This document shows, piece after piece, positions 8,477 to 16,866 of a stretch of 64,000 nucleotides of DNA (its first letter is position 1; each line of letters opens with the position of its first letter). The notes beneath the pieces are model-generated. The model had not been told where the DNA came from. It searched no databases and was given only the letters and a program-made list of their open reading frames with translations. This stretch comes from Syntrophales bacterium (GTDB taxonomy: Bacteria > Desulfobacterota > Syntrophia > Syntrophales > PHBD01): NCBI GenBank assembly GCA_035363115.1, contig DAOSEM010000001.1, forward strand, positions 992,001 through 1,056,000, written 5' to 3'. Position numbers and translations under genes: made by a program.

Positions 8477-10078
8477 TCATATGGTCAGGTTGTGGCTCTG
8501 GAACGTTTCCCAGGGCTTGTCGTCTGCGCTTTCCCTGCTCTTTTTCACGATGCCCAGTTTCTTCATCCGGCTTCTCAGGGTGTTGGGATTCACCTTCAAT
8601 CGCCTGGCCGCGCCGTCGGGTCCGTAAATCTTCCCTTTCGTCATGCTCAAGGCTTCCTGGATGTGCCTGGACATTGCTTCATTGAGTGTCAGGATCGTGT
8701 TTCTTCCCTCCGTCGGCCTCCATGTATCCTGCGGATGCTTTGGCCATCCGAACGGCTCGAAGGTCAGCGCATGATTCCCGTTGGGCGTTCTGCTGCGGAT
8801 CAGCTCGCGTTCCACGAGATTTTCGAGTTCCCGGACGTTTCCCGGCCAGTGGTAACTCATGAGGCGCTCCATCACGTCAGGGGACAGGGGCGGTGGAGTG
8901 TGGATCTTCAGCTCCCTGGATTTTTCCTGGATGAAGTGATCGAGCAGCCCGGGAATATCGTCCCGCCGGTGCCTCAGAGGGGGAATCATGACGGGAAAGA
9001 TATTGAGCCGGAACCACAGGTCTTCCCGGAATCTCCCGCTGCGAACCATCTCTTCCAGGTTTCTGTGCGTGGCAGCGATGATGCGGATGTCGACGGAGAT
9101 CGTCTCCGCGCCCCCCACTCGCTCGATCTGCCGGTTCTGCAGGACCCGAAGCAGCCTTACCTGAGCGGAGGGTGGAAGCTCGGCCACCTCGTCGAGAAAA
9201 ATGCTCCCCCGGTCGGCCCGCTCGAAGCGGCCTTTCTTCTGGGCGATGGCGCCGGTAAACGCGCCCCGCTCGTGTCCGAAAAGCTCACTGTCCATCAGGC
9301 TCTCCGGGATGGCTCCACAGTTTACCGTAACGAAAGGCTTATCCTTCCGGGGAGACGCGTAATGAATGGCATTGGCGACAACCTCCTTGCCGACGCCGGT
9401 TTCTCCCAGGAGCAGGACGGGGCTGTTGAGGGATGCCACCTTCCTCACCATCTCCATGACTTCCCTCAGGCCGCCGTCGGCGCCGACGATTTCGTCTTCC
9501 GTCGTGTATCGCAGCTCCCGGGTCAGGTTCCGGTTCTCCGCGTCCACCATGTCCTTGAGCCTCATCACTTCCCGATAGCGCAGCGCGTTCGAGACGGCGA
9601 TGTTGAAAGGCTCCCGGAGCTGGGAGACAAGGGCGGCATGCTCGTCCCGGAACACCCCTTTCCCGTCGGCCAGGAAGACGACGGATCCCAGGAATTTTCC
9701 CTCGATGACCAGGCTCATGTACATGATCGACGTCTTTGACGGATCGATGCTGCTGGCAAGTGTCAGGGCCGCCGGATGCAGCTCTGCCCGCTCCAGGATC
9801 TTGATCTCGCTCCAGGCGCCGGCGTCCCGGTTGATCCGGTTGATGGCCTCCTCCGACAGGGGTTTCGACGGGAAGGGCTGCTTGACGCCTTCCAGGTCCA
9901 CCGTCGCGATATTATGGATCAGGTGTGTGTTCGGATCGAAGATGGTGAGCAGCATTTCCCGGGCGGGAATATGGTGGTGAAGGTAGGAAAGACAGCGGAA
10001 CATCGCTTTCTCGATGTCGAGGCTGCTGCACAGCCGTACGGTTGCATCCCGGAAAAAATCCTGGCCCCCTTTACTCAT
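8477..10078 (-). CDS. sigma-54-dependent enhancer-binding regulator with GAF domain
   Basis: This 533-residue activator of RpoN promoters has a GAF-type sensory region at about 20-170. The AAA+ domain has Walker A GETGVGKE (225-232), the sigma-54 contact loop GAFTGA (272-277) and Walker B FLDE (294-297). A Fis-type helix-turn-helix (about 481-510, DGAARRLKVNPNTL) ends the protein. It has all the residues expected for an active ATPase that opens sigma-54 complexes. It is divergent from the acetate-transporter gene, with a long inverted repeat between them. The simplest reading is that it controls that transporter, but the ligand of the GAF domain is unknown. Confidence 0.93.
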   Translation of the reverse strand: MSKGGQDFFRDATVRLCSSLDIEKAMFRCLSYLHHHIPAREMLLTIFDPNTHLIHNIATVDLEGVKQPFPSKPLSEEAINRINRDAGAWSEIKILERAELHPAALTLASSIDPSKTSIMYMSLVIEGKFLGSVVFLADGKGVFRDEHAALVSQLREPFNIAVSNALRYREVMRLKDMVDAENRNLTRELRYTTEDEIVGADGGLREVMEMVRKVASLNSPVLLLGETGVGKEVVANAIHYASPRKDKPFVTVNCGAIPESLMDSELFGHERGAFTGAIAQKKGRFERADRGSIFLDEVAELPPSAQVRLLRVLQNRQIERVGGAETISVDIRIIAATHRNLEEMVRSGRFREDLWFRLNIFPVMIPPLRHRRDDIPGLLDHFIQEKSRELKIHTPPPLSPDVMERLMSYHWPGNVRELENLVERELIRSRTPNGNHALTFEPFGWPKHPQDTWRPTEGRNTILTLNEAMSRHIQEALSMTKGKIYGPDGAARRLKVNPNTLRSRMKKLGIVKKSRESADDKPWETFQSHNLTI

Positions 10079-10133
10079 GACGTCCCCCCCCGACTCTTAT
10101 TGAGCAACCGTCAAAAAGCGACAATCCATACCA

Positions 10134-10179
10134 AATATGACGAAATATCGCAATTCTCGGCGCGATATTTCATCATATT
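10134..10179. promoter_or_regulatory. long inverted repeat, probable enhancer/operator of the sigma-54 regulator
   Basis: Two 17-base arms (10134-10150 and 10163-10179) match as an inverted repeat at 16 of 17 positions around a 12-base spacer. The core is GAAATATCG...CGATATTTC. The site lies 56 bases upstream of the enhancer-binding protein gene and about 45 bases upstream of a sigma-54 promoter candidate facing the transporter. That is the normal place for an upstream activating sequence. The AT-rich arms stand out from the GC-rich surroundings. Confidence 0.7.
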
Positions 10180-10222
10180 CCATCGTCGATTGGCATCCAG
10201 TTGATATTGCAGGGTGTTAAAA

Positions 10223-10240
10223 ATGGCATGGTTTCGGCTT
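10223..10240 (+). promoter_or_regulatory. candidate sigma-54 (-24/-12) promoter
   Basis: TGGCATG at 10224 is followed by CGGCT with the invariant GG and GC dinucleotides exactly 12 bases apart, as required for sigma-54. The -12 element is CGGCT rather than TTGCA, so the match is moderate. It lies about 185 bases upstream of the transporter ATG and downstream of the inverted repeat at 10134-10179. Confidence 0.5.
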
Positions 10241-10424
10241 ATCAATTTTTCGGATGCATAAATCTGTCTCGCCATGCCGTCCGTACGGCTGGCTCCTCAC
10301 GTTTTAAAACAGGAATGACAATTCGACGGGAAAGGGGGGATGTCCAGGGGAGGAATCTCGCGGCGGTTTTTCAGGTTTGCATGCAGGAATAATTCTTATA
10401 ACGAGTGAAAAGGAGGAGGGTTTT

Positions 10425-11153
10425 ATGGCACACGAGCATACGTTTGCGTCTCCCGGGCCTGGCGGGCTGGCGGCCCTTGCCGTTGCGTGTTTCGGTTTCG
10501 GGGCGGTATTTCTGGGCAAGGTGGACATATCCGGATTTCCCCTGCTGGCCGCCTGGCTGGTCGGCGGTTGCCTCGTTCAATACACCACCGCGGTGATGGA
10601 GTTGAAGGACCACAATATCGTCGGCGGCAACGTGTTTCTGTTCTTCTCGGCATTTTTCATGCTGGCGGCGGCGCTCAGCGTCTTTTCGAAATGGTATCTT
10701 GTCAGTTTCGTTTTCGGGCCCAAGGCGGCCAAGGATGCCATGGATGCAGCCATGGCGGCGGCCGGTGTGGCCGACGTGAAAATGCTCACCCCGGAGCAGC
10801 TGGCGGCGGCCAAGGCCGGAATCGGCAAGGCAGTCGGCGCCATGTTGGGAAAGGCGGTCCATGTCGAGGGATGGATGTGGATGGCGGGCGCGGGCTTCCT
10901 GACCGCGGTAACGCCGGCCTACGCCAAGAGCAATGCCTTTCTTTTCATCCTGGTTCTTCTGGTCGATGTCTCCCTGTGGTGCATCGTCGGTCTCGACACC
11001 GGATGGTTTGGAACGCCTGCGACGGTCAAGCCGATCGTGGGATGGTGCCTGATCATCGCCGGGTGGATCGGCATTTATATGGCCGGGGCGGTTGTGTGCA
11101 ACACCACCTACGGCAAGTCCGTGTTCTTTGTGCCCAAGCCCCTGGTGAAGTAG
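10425..11153 (+). CDS. acetate/succinate transporter, GPR1/FUN34/YaaH (SatP) family
   Basis: This is a 242-residue inner-membrane carrier for small monocarboxylates or succinate. AAAGGAGGAGG precedes the ATG. The N-terminus ASPGPGGLAALA corresponds to the family's NPAPLGL motif. Six hydrophobic segments can be followed (GFGAVFLG, LLAAWLVGG, FLFFSAFFMLAAAL, FLFILVLLVDVSL, IVGWCLIIAGWIGIYMAGAVV and others). It is longer than the usual ~190-200 residues because of an Ala/Lys-rich stretch of about 50 residues between the third and fourth segments. It is alone in its transcript and is followed by strong hairpins. It is probably controlled by the divergent sigma-54 activator. Confidence 0.9.
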   Translation: MAHEHTFASPGPGGLAALAVACFGFGAVFLGKVDISGFPLLAAWLVGGCLVQYTTAVMELKDHNIVGGNVFLFFSAFFMLAAALSVFSKWYLVSFVFGPKAAKDAMDAAMAAAGVADVKMLTPEQLAAAKAGIGKAVGAMLGKAVHVEGWMWMAGAGFLTAVTPAYAKSNAFLFILVLLVDVSLWCIVGLDTGWFGTPATVKPIVGWCLIIAGWIGIYMAGAVVCNTTYGKSVFFVPKPLVK

Positions 11154-11211
11154 GCAAGGAAGAAGGGGATTCAAGGGAAATATCGATTCATACAGACAGT
11201 CATGAATGATC

Positions 11212-11269
11212 CCCGGGGAATGTGCATCCCCGGGCCGTCAGAGACCGGGGGAGCGCCATCCCCCGGTCT
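11212..11269 (+). terminator. tandem hairpins after the acetate transporter
   Basis: Two hairpins follow the stop codon. The first pairs CCCGGGGA (11212-11219) with TCCCCGGG (11227-11234). The second has a perfect 11-bp stem, 11242-11252 with 11259-11269, around a six-base loop, followed by a pyrimidine run CCTCCTTTCCT. It is a probable terminator, possibly working on both strands. Confidence 0.7.
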
Positions 11270-11601
11270 CCTCCTTTCCTATTCCACCGGTTCCGTTGCC
11301 TTGCCTTGCCTGAACCGGGCGCCACGGTCTTTCACGCAGCATTTCGAACCTTATCCTGATCCATGAACCCTTCCGCCCGGCCTCTTTCCCCGGGGCATGC
11401 TTCTCCGGAAACCGCGTTTCCCGGCCCCCTCGGCATCCCGGTACACTCTCCGTGCCGCCTGCTCGCGGCAGGTCCCGCTGTCGGCCCATCCCCGGTATCC
11501 GGAAACGAGCGGCGCTGAACGCCGGATCGCAGTCTGATGGATGGTTTCATCAGGGGAAACAGGCACCTTCGGCATGACCGGACCGGATCCCGGAAAAAGG
11601 A
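11270..11601. other. intergenic region without a recognisable gene
   Basis: This stretch between the transporter terminator and the MerR promoter holds only open frames without a ribosome binding site or recognisable protein signature. No repeat or RNA structure was recognised. Confidence 0.5.
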
Positions 11602-11646
11602 TTGACAGGATTTTCTTTCCGGCTTAGATTGAAGTATCACTTCAAT
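11602..11646 (+). promoter_or_regulatory. promoter and palindromic operator of the MerR-led operon
   Basis: TTGACA (11602-11607) and TAGATT (11625-11630) are spaced by 17 bases. A perfect palindrome, ATTGAAGT-ATC-ACTTCAAT (11628-11646), overlaps the -10 element and the start region. The ATG of the MerR gene is at 11662. The arrangement suggests autoregulation by the MerR-family protein. Confidence 0.6.
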
Positions 11647-11661
11647 GTTTACTAGAGGCGC

Positions 11662-12402
11662 ATGAACGTAAAAATCGGCGATATCTCGAAACAGAGCGGG
11701 GTTCCCGCCTCCACCATCCGCTATTACGTCCGGGAAGGGCTGCTCCCGGCTCCCGTAAAGATCAACAAGAAGATGTCCCACTATGACGACGCCTGCGTCG
11801 AACGGCTGAAGGTTATTCAGTACTTTCAGGAGCGTCGCTACTTTCCCCTGTATCTCATCAAGAACATCCTGCGCAGGATGGACGAGGGTCTGAGCCTGCA
11901 GGAGGCCGAGGCCGTCGAAAACGCCGTCTTCAAGCCCGAGGAGAGCGACCGGAACCTGGTGGACCGGGGGACCGTTCTGGCCGAATCGGGGCTGACCGAC
12001 GCGGAAATGCGGCAGGCGGAGGAGATCGGGATTCTGGTTCCCTTTGCCGTCGAGGGAGGGCAGCCCCTTTACGATGACGACGACGTCCGCTTCTGCAGGG
12101 ACGTCCTGAAGAGGATCGTCGATTTCGGACTGGATCTGCAGTCCCTCGCCTTTTACGTGGACCTGGGCAGGTCCATCGTGACCAGGGAGATGAGCCTCCG
12201 CCGGAAAATCGTCTCCGGCAAGGCCTCCCGGGAAAACATCCGGATCACCGTGGAGCTCTCCAAGGTGGGTGACTTTCTGCGCGACTACGTCATGCGAAGG
12301 CTCTTCCGGCAGCAGGTCCAGGAGAATATCCAAAAGAGCCTCACCAAGACCACAAGCGGCAGGACAGGGCGCCGCAAAACCAATAACCAACAGGAGGTGT
12401 AG
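11662..12402 (+). CDS. MerR-family regulator with two MerR-like regions
   Basis: This is a 246-residue regulator. Residues 3-70 form the MerR winged helix (KIGDISKQSGVPASTIRYYVREGLL, with YFQERRYFPLYLIKNIL after it). A second degenerate MerR-like block lies near 112-165 (EIGILVPFAVEG, YDDDDVRFC, FGLDLQSL). The gene heads a cluster with nitronate monooxygenase, acyl-CoA ligase and thioesterase. By analogy with MerR proteins that control acyl-CoA catabolism, it may sense an acyl-CoA or related metabolite. This is an inference from context. Confidence 0.85.
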   Translation: MNVKIGDISKQSGVPASTIRYYVREGLLPAPVKINKKMSHYDDACVERLKVIQYFQERRYFPLYLIKNILRRMDEGLSLQEAEAVENAVFKPEESDRNLVDRGTVLAESGLTDAEMRQAEEIGILVPFAVEGGQPLYDDDDVRFCRDVLKRIVDFGLDLQSLAFYVDLGRSIVTREMSLRRKIVSGKASRENIRITVELSKVGDFLRDYVMRRLFRQQVQENIQKSLTKTTSGRTGRRKTNNQQEV

Positions 12403-12403
12403 G

Positions 12404-13393
12404 ATGTTCAAGACAGCGATTACGGAGATGTTCGGGGTGAAGTATCCGATTATCTGCGGGGCGATGATGTGGCTCTGCAAGCCGAAGTTCTGCGCCGCCA
12501 TTTCCAACGCCGGCGGCCTGGGCAACCTGACGGCCGGCAACTACGATACGGATGCGGACTTTCGGGATGCCATCCGGGAGACGCGAAAGCTCACGGACAA
12601 GCCCTTCATGGTCAACATCACCATGCTGCCCTCGGTGCGGATCACCGCCGAACACCACAAGATGTACATCCGCGTCTGCGCGGAGGAGAAGGTGGACGGC
12701 ATCGAATTCTCCGGGACGCCCGCCGACAAGGCCGCGGGCATGGAATATGTCGAGATGCTGAAGAAGGCCGGTGTGAAGATCTTCCACAAGGTCGGCTCCG
12801 TCCGCCACGCCGTCCACGCGGAAAAGGTCGGCTACGACGGGATCTATGCGGCCGGCATCGAAGAGGGAGGCCATCCCCTGAGCGACGACGTGACAACGAT
12901 GGTCCTGACGCCCCGCATCGTGGAGAGCGTGAAGATTCCCGTCGTGACGGTGGGCGGGATCGCCGACGGGCGGGGCCTTGCCGCGGCGCTGGCCCTCGGG
13001 GCCTCCGGCGTGATGATGGCGAGCCGCTTCGTGGCAACGAAGGAGTGCGAGGTCCATGAGAATATCAAGCAGGAGCTGGTCCGTCGCCAGGAATTCGAGA
13101 CGGTCATCTACGGGAAGTCCATCGGGCTCCAGGGCCGGGGGCTGAACACCAAGATCCTCCAGGAAGTGCTTGCCATCGAGGAGCGGGGCGGCGCTTTTGA
13201 CGAGCTGATTCCGCTCTTGGCGGGCCAGAAGGTGAAGGAGGCCTGGGAGACGGGCAAGGTCGATTACGCTCCCCTCATGGTCGGCCAGTCCATCGGCCTG
13301 ATCAAGGATATCCCCACCTGTGCCGAGCTTTTGGACAGCATGGCGAAACAGGCCTGTGAATGCGCCCGGAAGGCCCTCGCAAGCTGTGGTTGA
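12404..13393 (+). CDS. nitronate monooxygenase-type FMN enzyme
   Basis: This 329-residue TIM-barrel flavoprotein of the 2-nitropropane dioxygenase/nitronate monooxygenase family starts at ATG 12404, with AGGAGG upstream, one base after the MerR stop. It begins MFGVKYPIICGAMMWL and has the FMN phosphate-binding region VTVGGIADGRGLAAALALGASGVMMASRF. Many members in anaerobes have unknown substrates and some resemble enoyl-ACP reductase FabK. Its place between a MerR regulator and an acyl-CoA ligase suggests a role in acyl metabolism or protection from nitroalkanes. The exact reaction cannot be read from the sequence. Confidence 0.88.
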   Translation: MFKTAITEMFGVKYPIICGAMMWLCKPKFCAAISNAGGLGNLTAGNYDTDADFRDAIRETRKLTDKPFMVNITMLPSVRITAEHHKMYIRVCAEEKVDGIEFSGTPADKAAGMEYVEMLKKAGVKIFHKVGSVRHAVHAEKVGYDGIYAAGIEEGGHPLSDDVTTMVLTPRIVESVKIPVVTVGGIADGRGLAAALALGASGVMMASRFVATKECEVHENIKQELVRRQEFETVIYGKSIGLQGRGLNTKILQEVLAIEERGGAFDELIPLLAGQKVKEAWETGKVDYAPLMVGQSIGLIKDIPTCAELLDSMAKQACECARKALASCG

Positions 13394-13523
13394 GAGGTTC
13401 CCCGATGTGAAGTGAACATGAACCGGGAAGACCCCTGAACACGGGATTCGAGGAGCCTACCGGTGTTGAAGGCCGCCCTGGTCGAGCGACCGGCGGCCGG
13501 ATCGGCAAGGAGGTTTCAGCAGC

Positions 13524-15308
13524 ATGGTTCAGCAGGAGCAGATCGACAGCCTCGCAGTGCTCTGGGAGAAAGCCGCCTCGCGGCATGCCGACCGTCCCTA
13601 TATCGGGACGCGGAATCCCTCCGGCACGTATGACTGGGTAACATTCAGGGAAGTGGACGTGCGAATCCGCAATCTGCGCGGCGGTCTCAGCAGGATCGGC
13701 GTCAAAAGGGGCGACGCCGTCGGAATCATCGCCAATAACCGCCTCGAATGGGTCATCGCGGCCTTCGCCACCTACAGCCTCGGCGCGCGCTATGTGACCA
13801 TGTACGAGTCGGAGTTGATCCAGACGTGCCGTTATATTGTCAACGATGCATCCGTGAAGGCCCTGTTCGTCTCCAAACCGGAGATTCTCGAGAAGGTGAA
13901 GGACTTCCCGAAGGAGATCCCGAGCCTGGAGAACATCATCCTCATCGAGGGACAGGGAAAGGGCTCCATGGAGGAACTGGAGCGGATCGGTGCGAAGAGC
14001 CCCGTGGAGGCGGTCCGTCCCGAGCGGGACGAGATCGCCGGCCTCATCTACACGTCGGGAACGACGGGGGACCCCAAGGGGGTCCTCATTTCCCACTGGA
14101 ATTTCTGCAGCAACGTCATGGCCTGCCGGGACCGGTACCCCCACCTGTCCGGCAGCGACCGGTGCATCAACATCCTTCCCTGGGCACACTCCTATGCCCA
14201 GACCGTCGAGCTGTATGTCTTCACCATCAACGGGGGATCCATCGGCATCATGGGGAGCACGGCGACGATCGTCCAGGACATGGCCCAGGTCCGGCCGACC
14301 TTCGTCGTGGCGGTGCCCCGGGTCTTCAACAAGATATACGAGAATCTCCACGCGGCCATGAATGAAAAGGGGGGGCTCGCGAAGGCCCTTTTCGACGCGG
14401 GGCTGAAAAGCGCCCGGGCCCGCCGCAACGGCGGGGCCGGAATCGTGGACGGGATCGTCTATGCCCTGGCCGACCGGATCGTCTTCCGGAAGATCCGGGA
14501 CCGCTTCGGCGGCCGCCTGCGGGAGGCCCTGACGGGGGCCGCGGCGATCAGCCCGGAGATTTCCTATTTTTTTGACGACATCGGAATCAACCTCTACGAA
14601 TCCTACGGCATGACGGAGCTCTCACCGGGCATCACGGCCAATTCCCCGAGGGCCAACAAAAAGGGCAGCGTGGGGCGTCCCCTCATGGGGGTTCGGGTCG
14701 TCATCGATCCGTCCGTCGTCGAGGAGGGCGCCCGGGACGGGGAGATCGTCGTCTATGGTCCGAACGTGATGCGGGGATACCACAACAAGCCGGAGCTGAC
14801 GAAGGCGGCGATGACGCCCGACGGCGGCATCCGGACGGGCGACCGGGGCCGCCTCGACGAGGACGGCTACCTCTACATCACGGGAAGGATCAAGGAGCAG
14901 TTCAAGCTGGAAAACGCCAAGTTCGTCTTCCCCGCCGCCATGGAGGAGGACATCACCCTGAATCCGCTCATCCAGAATGCCCTGATCTACGGGGACAACC
15001 GGCCGTATACCGTGTGCCTGGTGGTGCCCGATCCCATTGCCCTCAAGAAGTACGCGGAAGCGCACAACCTGTCCGGCGAGACCGGGGAGCTTTCCAGGAG
15101 CAGGCAGGTGCAGGAGATGATCGGGAAAGAGATCGGCCGCTCCCTCGCGGGCAAATACGGCACCTACGAGATTCCCAAGAAATTCGTCTTTATCCATGAG
15201 CCGTTCTCGGTGGAAAACGGCATGATCACCCAGACGATGAAGATGAAGCGAAAGGCGATCCTGGACAGGCACATGCCGGAGATTGAGGCGTTGTACGGCG
15301 AGAATTGA
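13524..15308 (+). CDS. long-chain acyl-CoA synthetase (AMP-forming)
   Basis: This 594-residue ANL-superfamily ligase activates a carboxylic acid to acyl-AMP and then acyl-CoA. The ATP-binding motif is YTSGTTGDPKGVLISH near residue 175, followed by LYESYGMTELSPG and the hinge region TGDRGRLDEDGYLYITGRIKEQFKLENAKFV. The FQLEN-like hinge is typical of long-chain ligases. AAGGAGG precedes the ATG. It follows the nitronate monooxygenase gene after 130 bases and precedes a thioesterase. Substrate chain length cannot be assigned. Confidence 0.92.
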   Translation: MVQQEQIDSLAVLWEKAASRHADRPYIGTRNPSGTYDWVTFREVDVRIRNLRGGLSRIGVKRGDAVGIIANNRLEWVIAAFATYSLGARYVTMYESELIQTCRYIVNDASVKALFVSKPEILEKVKDFPKEIPSLENIILIEGQGKGSMEELERIGAKSPVEAVRPERDEIAGLIYTSGTTGDPKGVLISHWNFCSNVMACRDRYPHLSGSDRCINILPWAHSYAQTVELYVFTINGGSIGIMGSTATIVQDMAQVRPTFVVAVPRVFNKIYENLHAAMNEKGGLAKALFDAGLKSARARRNGGAGIVDGIVYALADRIVFRKIRDRFGGRLREALTGAAAISPEISYFFDDIGINLYESYGMTELSPGITANSPRANKKGSVGRPLMGVRVVIDPSVVEEGARDGEIVVYGPNVMRGYHNKPELTKAAMTPDGGIRTGDRGRLDEDGYLYITGRIKEQFKLENAKFVFPAAMEEDITLNPLIQNALIYGDNRPYTVCLVVPDPIALKKYAEAHNLSGETGELSRSRQVQEMIGKEIGRSLAGKYGTYEIPKKFVFIHEPFSVENGMITQTMKMKRKAILDRHMPEIEALYGEN

Positions 15309-15528
15309 ACTGGAACGGACTTCAATTTATTTCATTGCGAACGGGGGATGGATGAAAATCCGCCCCCCGCTCTGTTTCATGGGATGGTCCGGGAAATTCG
15401 GATCCATCGACCGGGTGAGAAGCGAAGCGGGTTTTCTCTTGCCCCGATCCCGGCCCTCTGGCAGATAGAATGGCGATGCCGGGGAGGTCTCATCGCTCCC
15501 CTGGAAAAACGGTGCGAAAGGAGCATTC

Positions 15529-15990
15529 ATGGCCGACATCCTGAAAGGCTATCCCGTCAGTCTGGAAGTGCCCGTCGCCTGGGGCGAGATGGATGCCATG
15601 GGGCACGTCAACAACATCGTGTACTTCCGCTATTTCGAGAGCGCACGGATCGCCTATTTCGAGAAGATGGGGCTGATCGACTTCATGAAGAAGACCGGCA
15701 TCGGCCCGATTCTCGCGACGACGTCCTGCCGGTTCCGGATTCCCCTGACCTACCCGGACAGCGTCCTGATCGGGGCGAAGGTCGTCTCTGTGGAGGAAGA
15801 CCGGTTTGTCATGAATTACATCGTCGTGAGCAAAAAACACCGGAAGCCGGCCGCGGAAGGGGAGGGTGTGATCGTGGCCTTCGATTACCGGGGAGGGAAG
15901 AAGGTGCCCGTCCCGGAGGCGCTGAAGCAGAAGGTCCTGGAAATCGAGAAATCCGGGCGTGCCGAGCGGCCCAGCCGGCTCAACAGTTGA
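15529..15990 (+). CDS. acyl-CoA thioesterase, 4HBT hot-dog fold
   Basis: This 153-residue single hot-dog-domain enzyme hydrolyses acyl-CoA thioesters. It shows the 4-hydroxybenzoyl-CoA thioesterase signature WGEMDAMGHVNNIVYFRYFESAR with the catalytic Asp in MDAMGH, and TTSCRFRIPLTYPD later. An AAAGGAG site precedes the ATG. It is 220 bases after the acyl-CoA ligase on the same strand, so the two may balance free acid and CoA ester. Confidence 0.9.
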   Translation: MADILKGYPVSLEVPVAWGEMDAMGHVNNIVYFRYFESARIAYFEKMGLIDFMKKTGIGPILATTSCRFRIPLTYPDSVLIGAKVVSVEEDRFVMNYIVVSKKHRKPAAEGEGVIVAFDYRGGKKVPVPEALKQKVLEIEKSGRAERPSRLNS

Positions 15991-16014
15991 TACCCGGGAA
16001 GGGGGACATCGGGA

Positions 16015-16242
16015 TCAGAAGCGCAGGATGTGCAGGCAAAAGGGGATGAAATAGAGTATCGACAGGCCGATCACTCCCCAGCAGGCCGGAGCGGCCGTCT
16101 GTTCGAGGCGCGACAGCGCCTTTTCCCAGTCGCCCGCTTCGACGAGATGCCGGCCCCTCTTCAAAAGGCTTCCTGCGGTGTCGCACGTGCGAAGCCGGAA
16201 CATTTCCTCGGACCTCAGACAATCTGGAACGTACGCCTGCAT
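16015..16242 (-). CDS. small protein with C-terminal membrane segment, downstream of lexA
   Basis: This 75-residue open frame has a good ribosome binding site (GGGAGAAGAGG, six bases before the ATG). The first 55 residues are polar, with a helical TPR-like stretch (LLKRGRHLVEAGDWEKALSRLEQ). The C-terminus WGVIGLSILYFIPFCLHIL would be one membrane helix, giving a tail-anchored topology. It starts 30 bases after the LexA-type gene on the same strand. It could therefore be a damage-induced membrane peptide, in the way SOS operons often carry cell-division inhibitors. The function is not recognised. Confidence 0.55.
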   Translation of the reverse strand: MQAYVPDCLRSEEMFRLRTCDTAGSLLKRGRHLVEAGDWEKALSRLEQTAAPACWGVIGLSILYFIPFCLHILRF

Positions 16243-16272
16243 ATCGAACCTCTTCTCCCTGAAACGTTCATC

Positions 16273-16860
16273 CTATGAACTGTATTTTCGGACCACCGCC
16301 GTCACGACTCCTCCGAGACGGAGTTCGTTCCGCGGAGCAATCGGCGGGTATTTCGGATTGGCGGCCTCCAGGAAAATCTCTTTCCCCTGCCGGCGGAAAT
16401 GCTTGAGCGTCCAGTCCCCATCCACTTCCGCGACGACAATGTCTCCGTTCCGGGGCTCCCGCCCCTTCTCGACGACGACAAGGTCCCCCTCCATGATCCC
16501 GGCCCCGGTCATCGAGTCTCCGCTCACCTGAAGCAGGAAGGAGGATTCCGGTCGCGCTACCAGGAACTCGTCAAGCGACAGGATGTCGCAGAGACCCTCC
16601 TCTTCCGCGGTGGGAAATCCCGCCTGGACGGAACCGGCCATGGGGACGCCGAAGGTCATCCGGGTGGGCTTCAGAAAGCCCTTGTCGTCCTTTTCCAGAA
16701 AGCCGTTCTGGATGAGCTTGTTCACCCAGAAGTGGACGACGCTCTTGGAGCGCACGTCCAGGAGTTCGATCATTTCGGTGTAGGTGGGCATCCGCCGGTT
16801 CCGGCGGAAAAAGGAGCCGATGGTCTGTTCGACGCTCTGGATCGTTCGTTTGGCGGCCAT
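16273..16860 (-). CDS. lexA: LexA-type self-cleaving transcriptional repressor
   Basis: This is a 195-residue repressor with an S24 peptidase domain. Residues 1-65 form a winged-helix DNA-binding region (RRNRRMPTYTEMIELLDVRSKSVVHFWVNKLI). The autocleavage site looks like A80-G81 in GSVQAGFP. The catalytic Ser116 is in SGDSM and Lys153 in WTLKHF. The start at 16860 follows the fold; the frame extends upstream only into the overlapping methyltransferase gene. There is no Shine-Dalgarno. A promoter carrying a GAAC-N4-GTTC palindrome sits immediately upstream, arguing for SOS autoregulation. It could instead be a paralogue with a narrower regulon. Confidence 0.88.
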   Translation of the reverse strand: MAAKRTIQSVEQTIGSFFRRNRRMPTYTEMIELLDVRSKSVVHFWVNKLIQNGFLEKDDKGFLKPTRMTFGVPMAGSVQAGFPTAEEEGLCDILSLDEFLVARPESSFLLQVSGDSMTGAGIMEGDLVVVEKGREPRNGDIVVAEVDGDWTLKHFRRQGKEIFLEAANPKYPPIAPRNELRLGGVVTAVVRKYSS

Positions 16861-16866
16861 GGGGCG

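Noticed and set aside
8421..8627. 68-codon frame with a good AAGGAGAGG ribosome binding site
   Set aside because: Most of it runs antisense through the helix-turn-helix end of the sigma-54 activator gene, and the product has no recognisable feature. Only the start signal supports it.
10190..10212. TGGCATCCAG...TTGCAG as a sigma-54 promoter
   Set aside because: GG and GC are 17 bases apart rather than 12.
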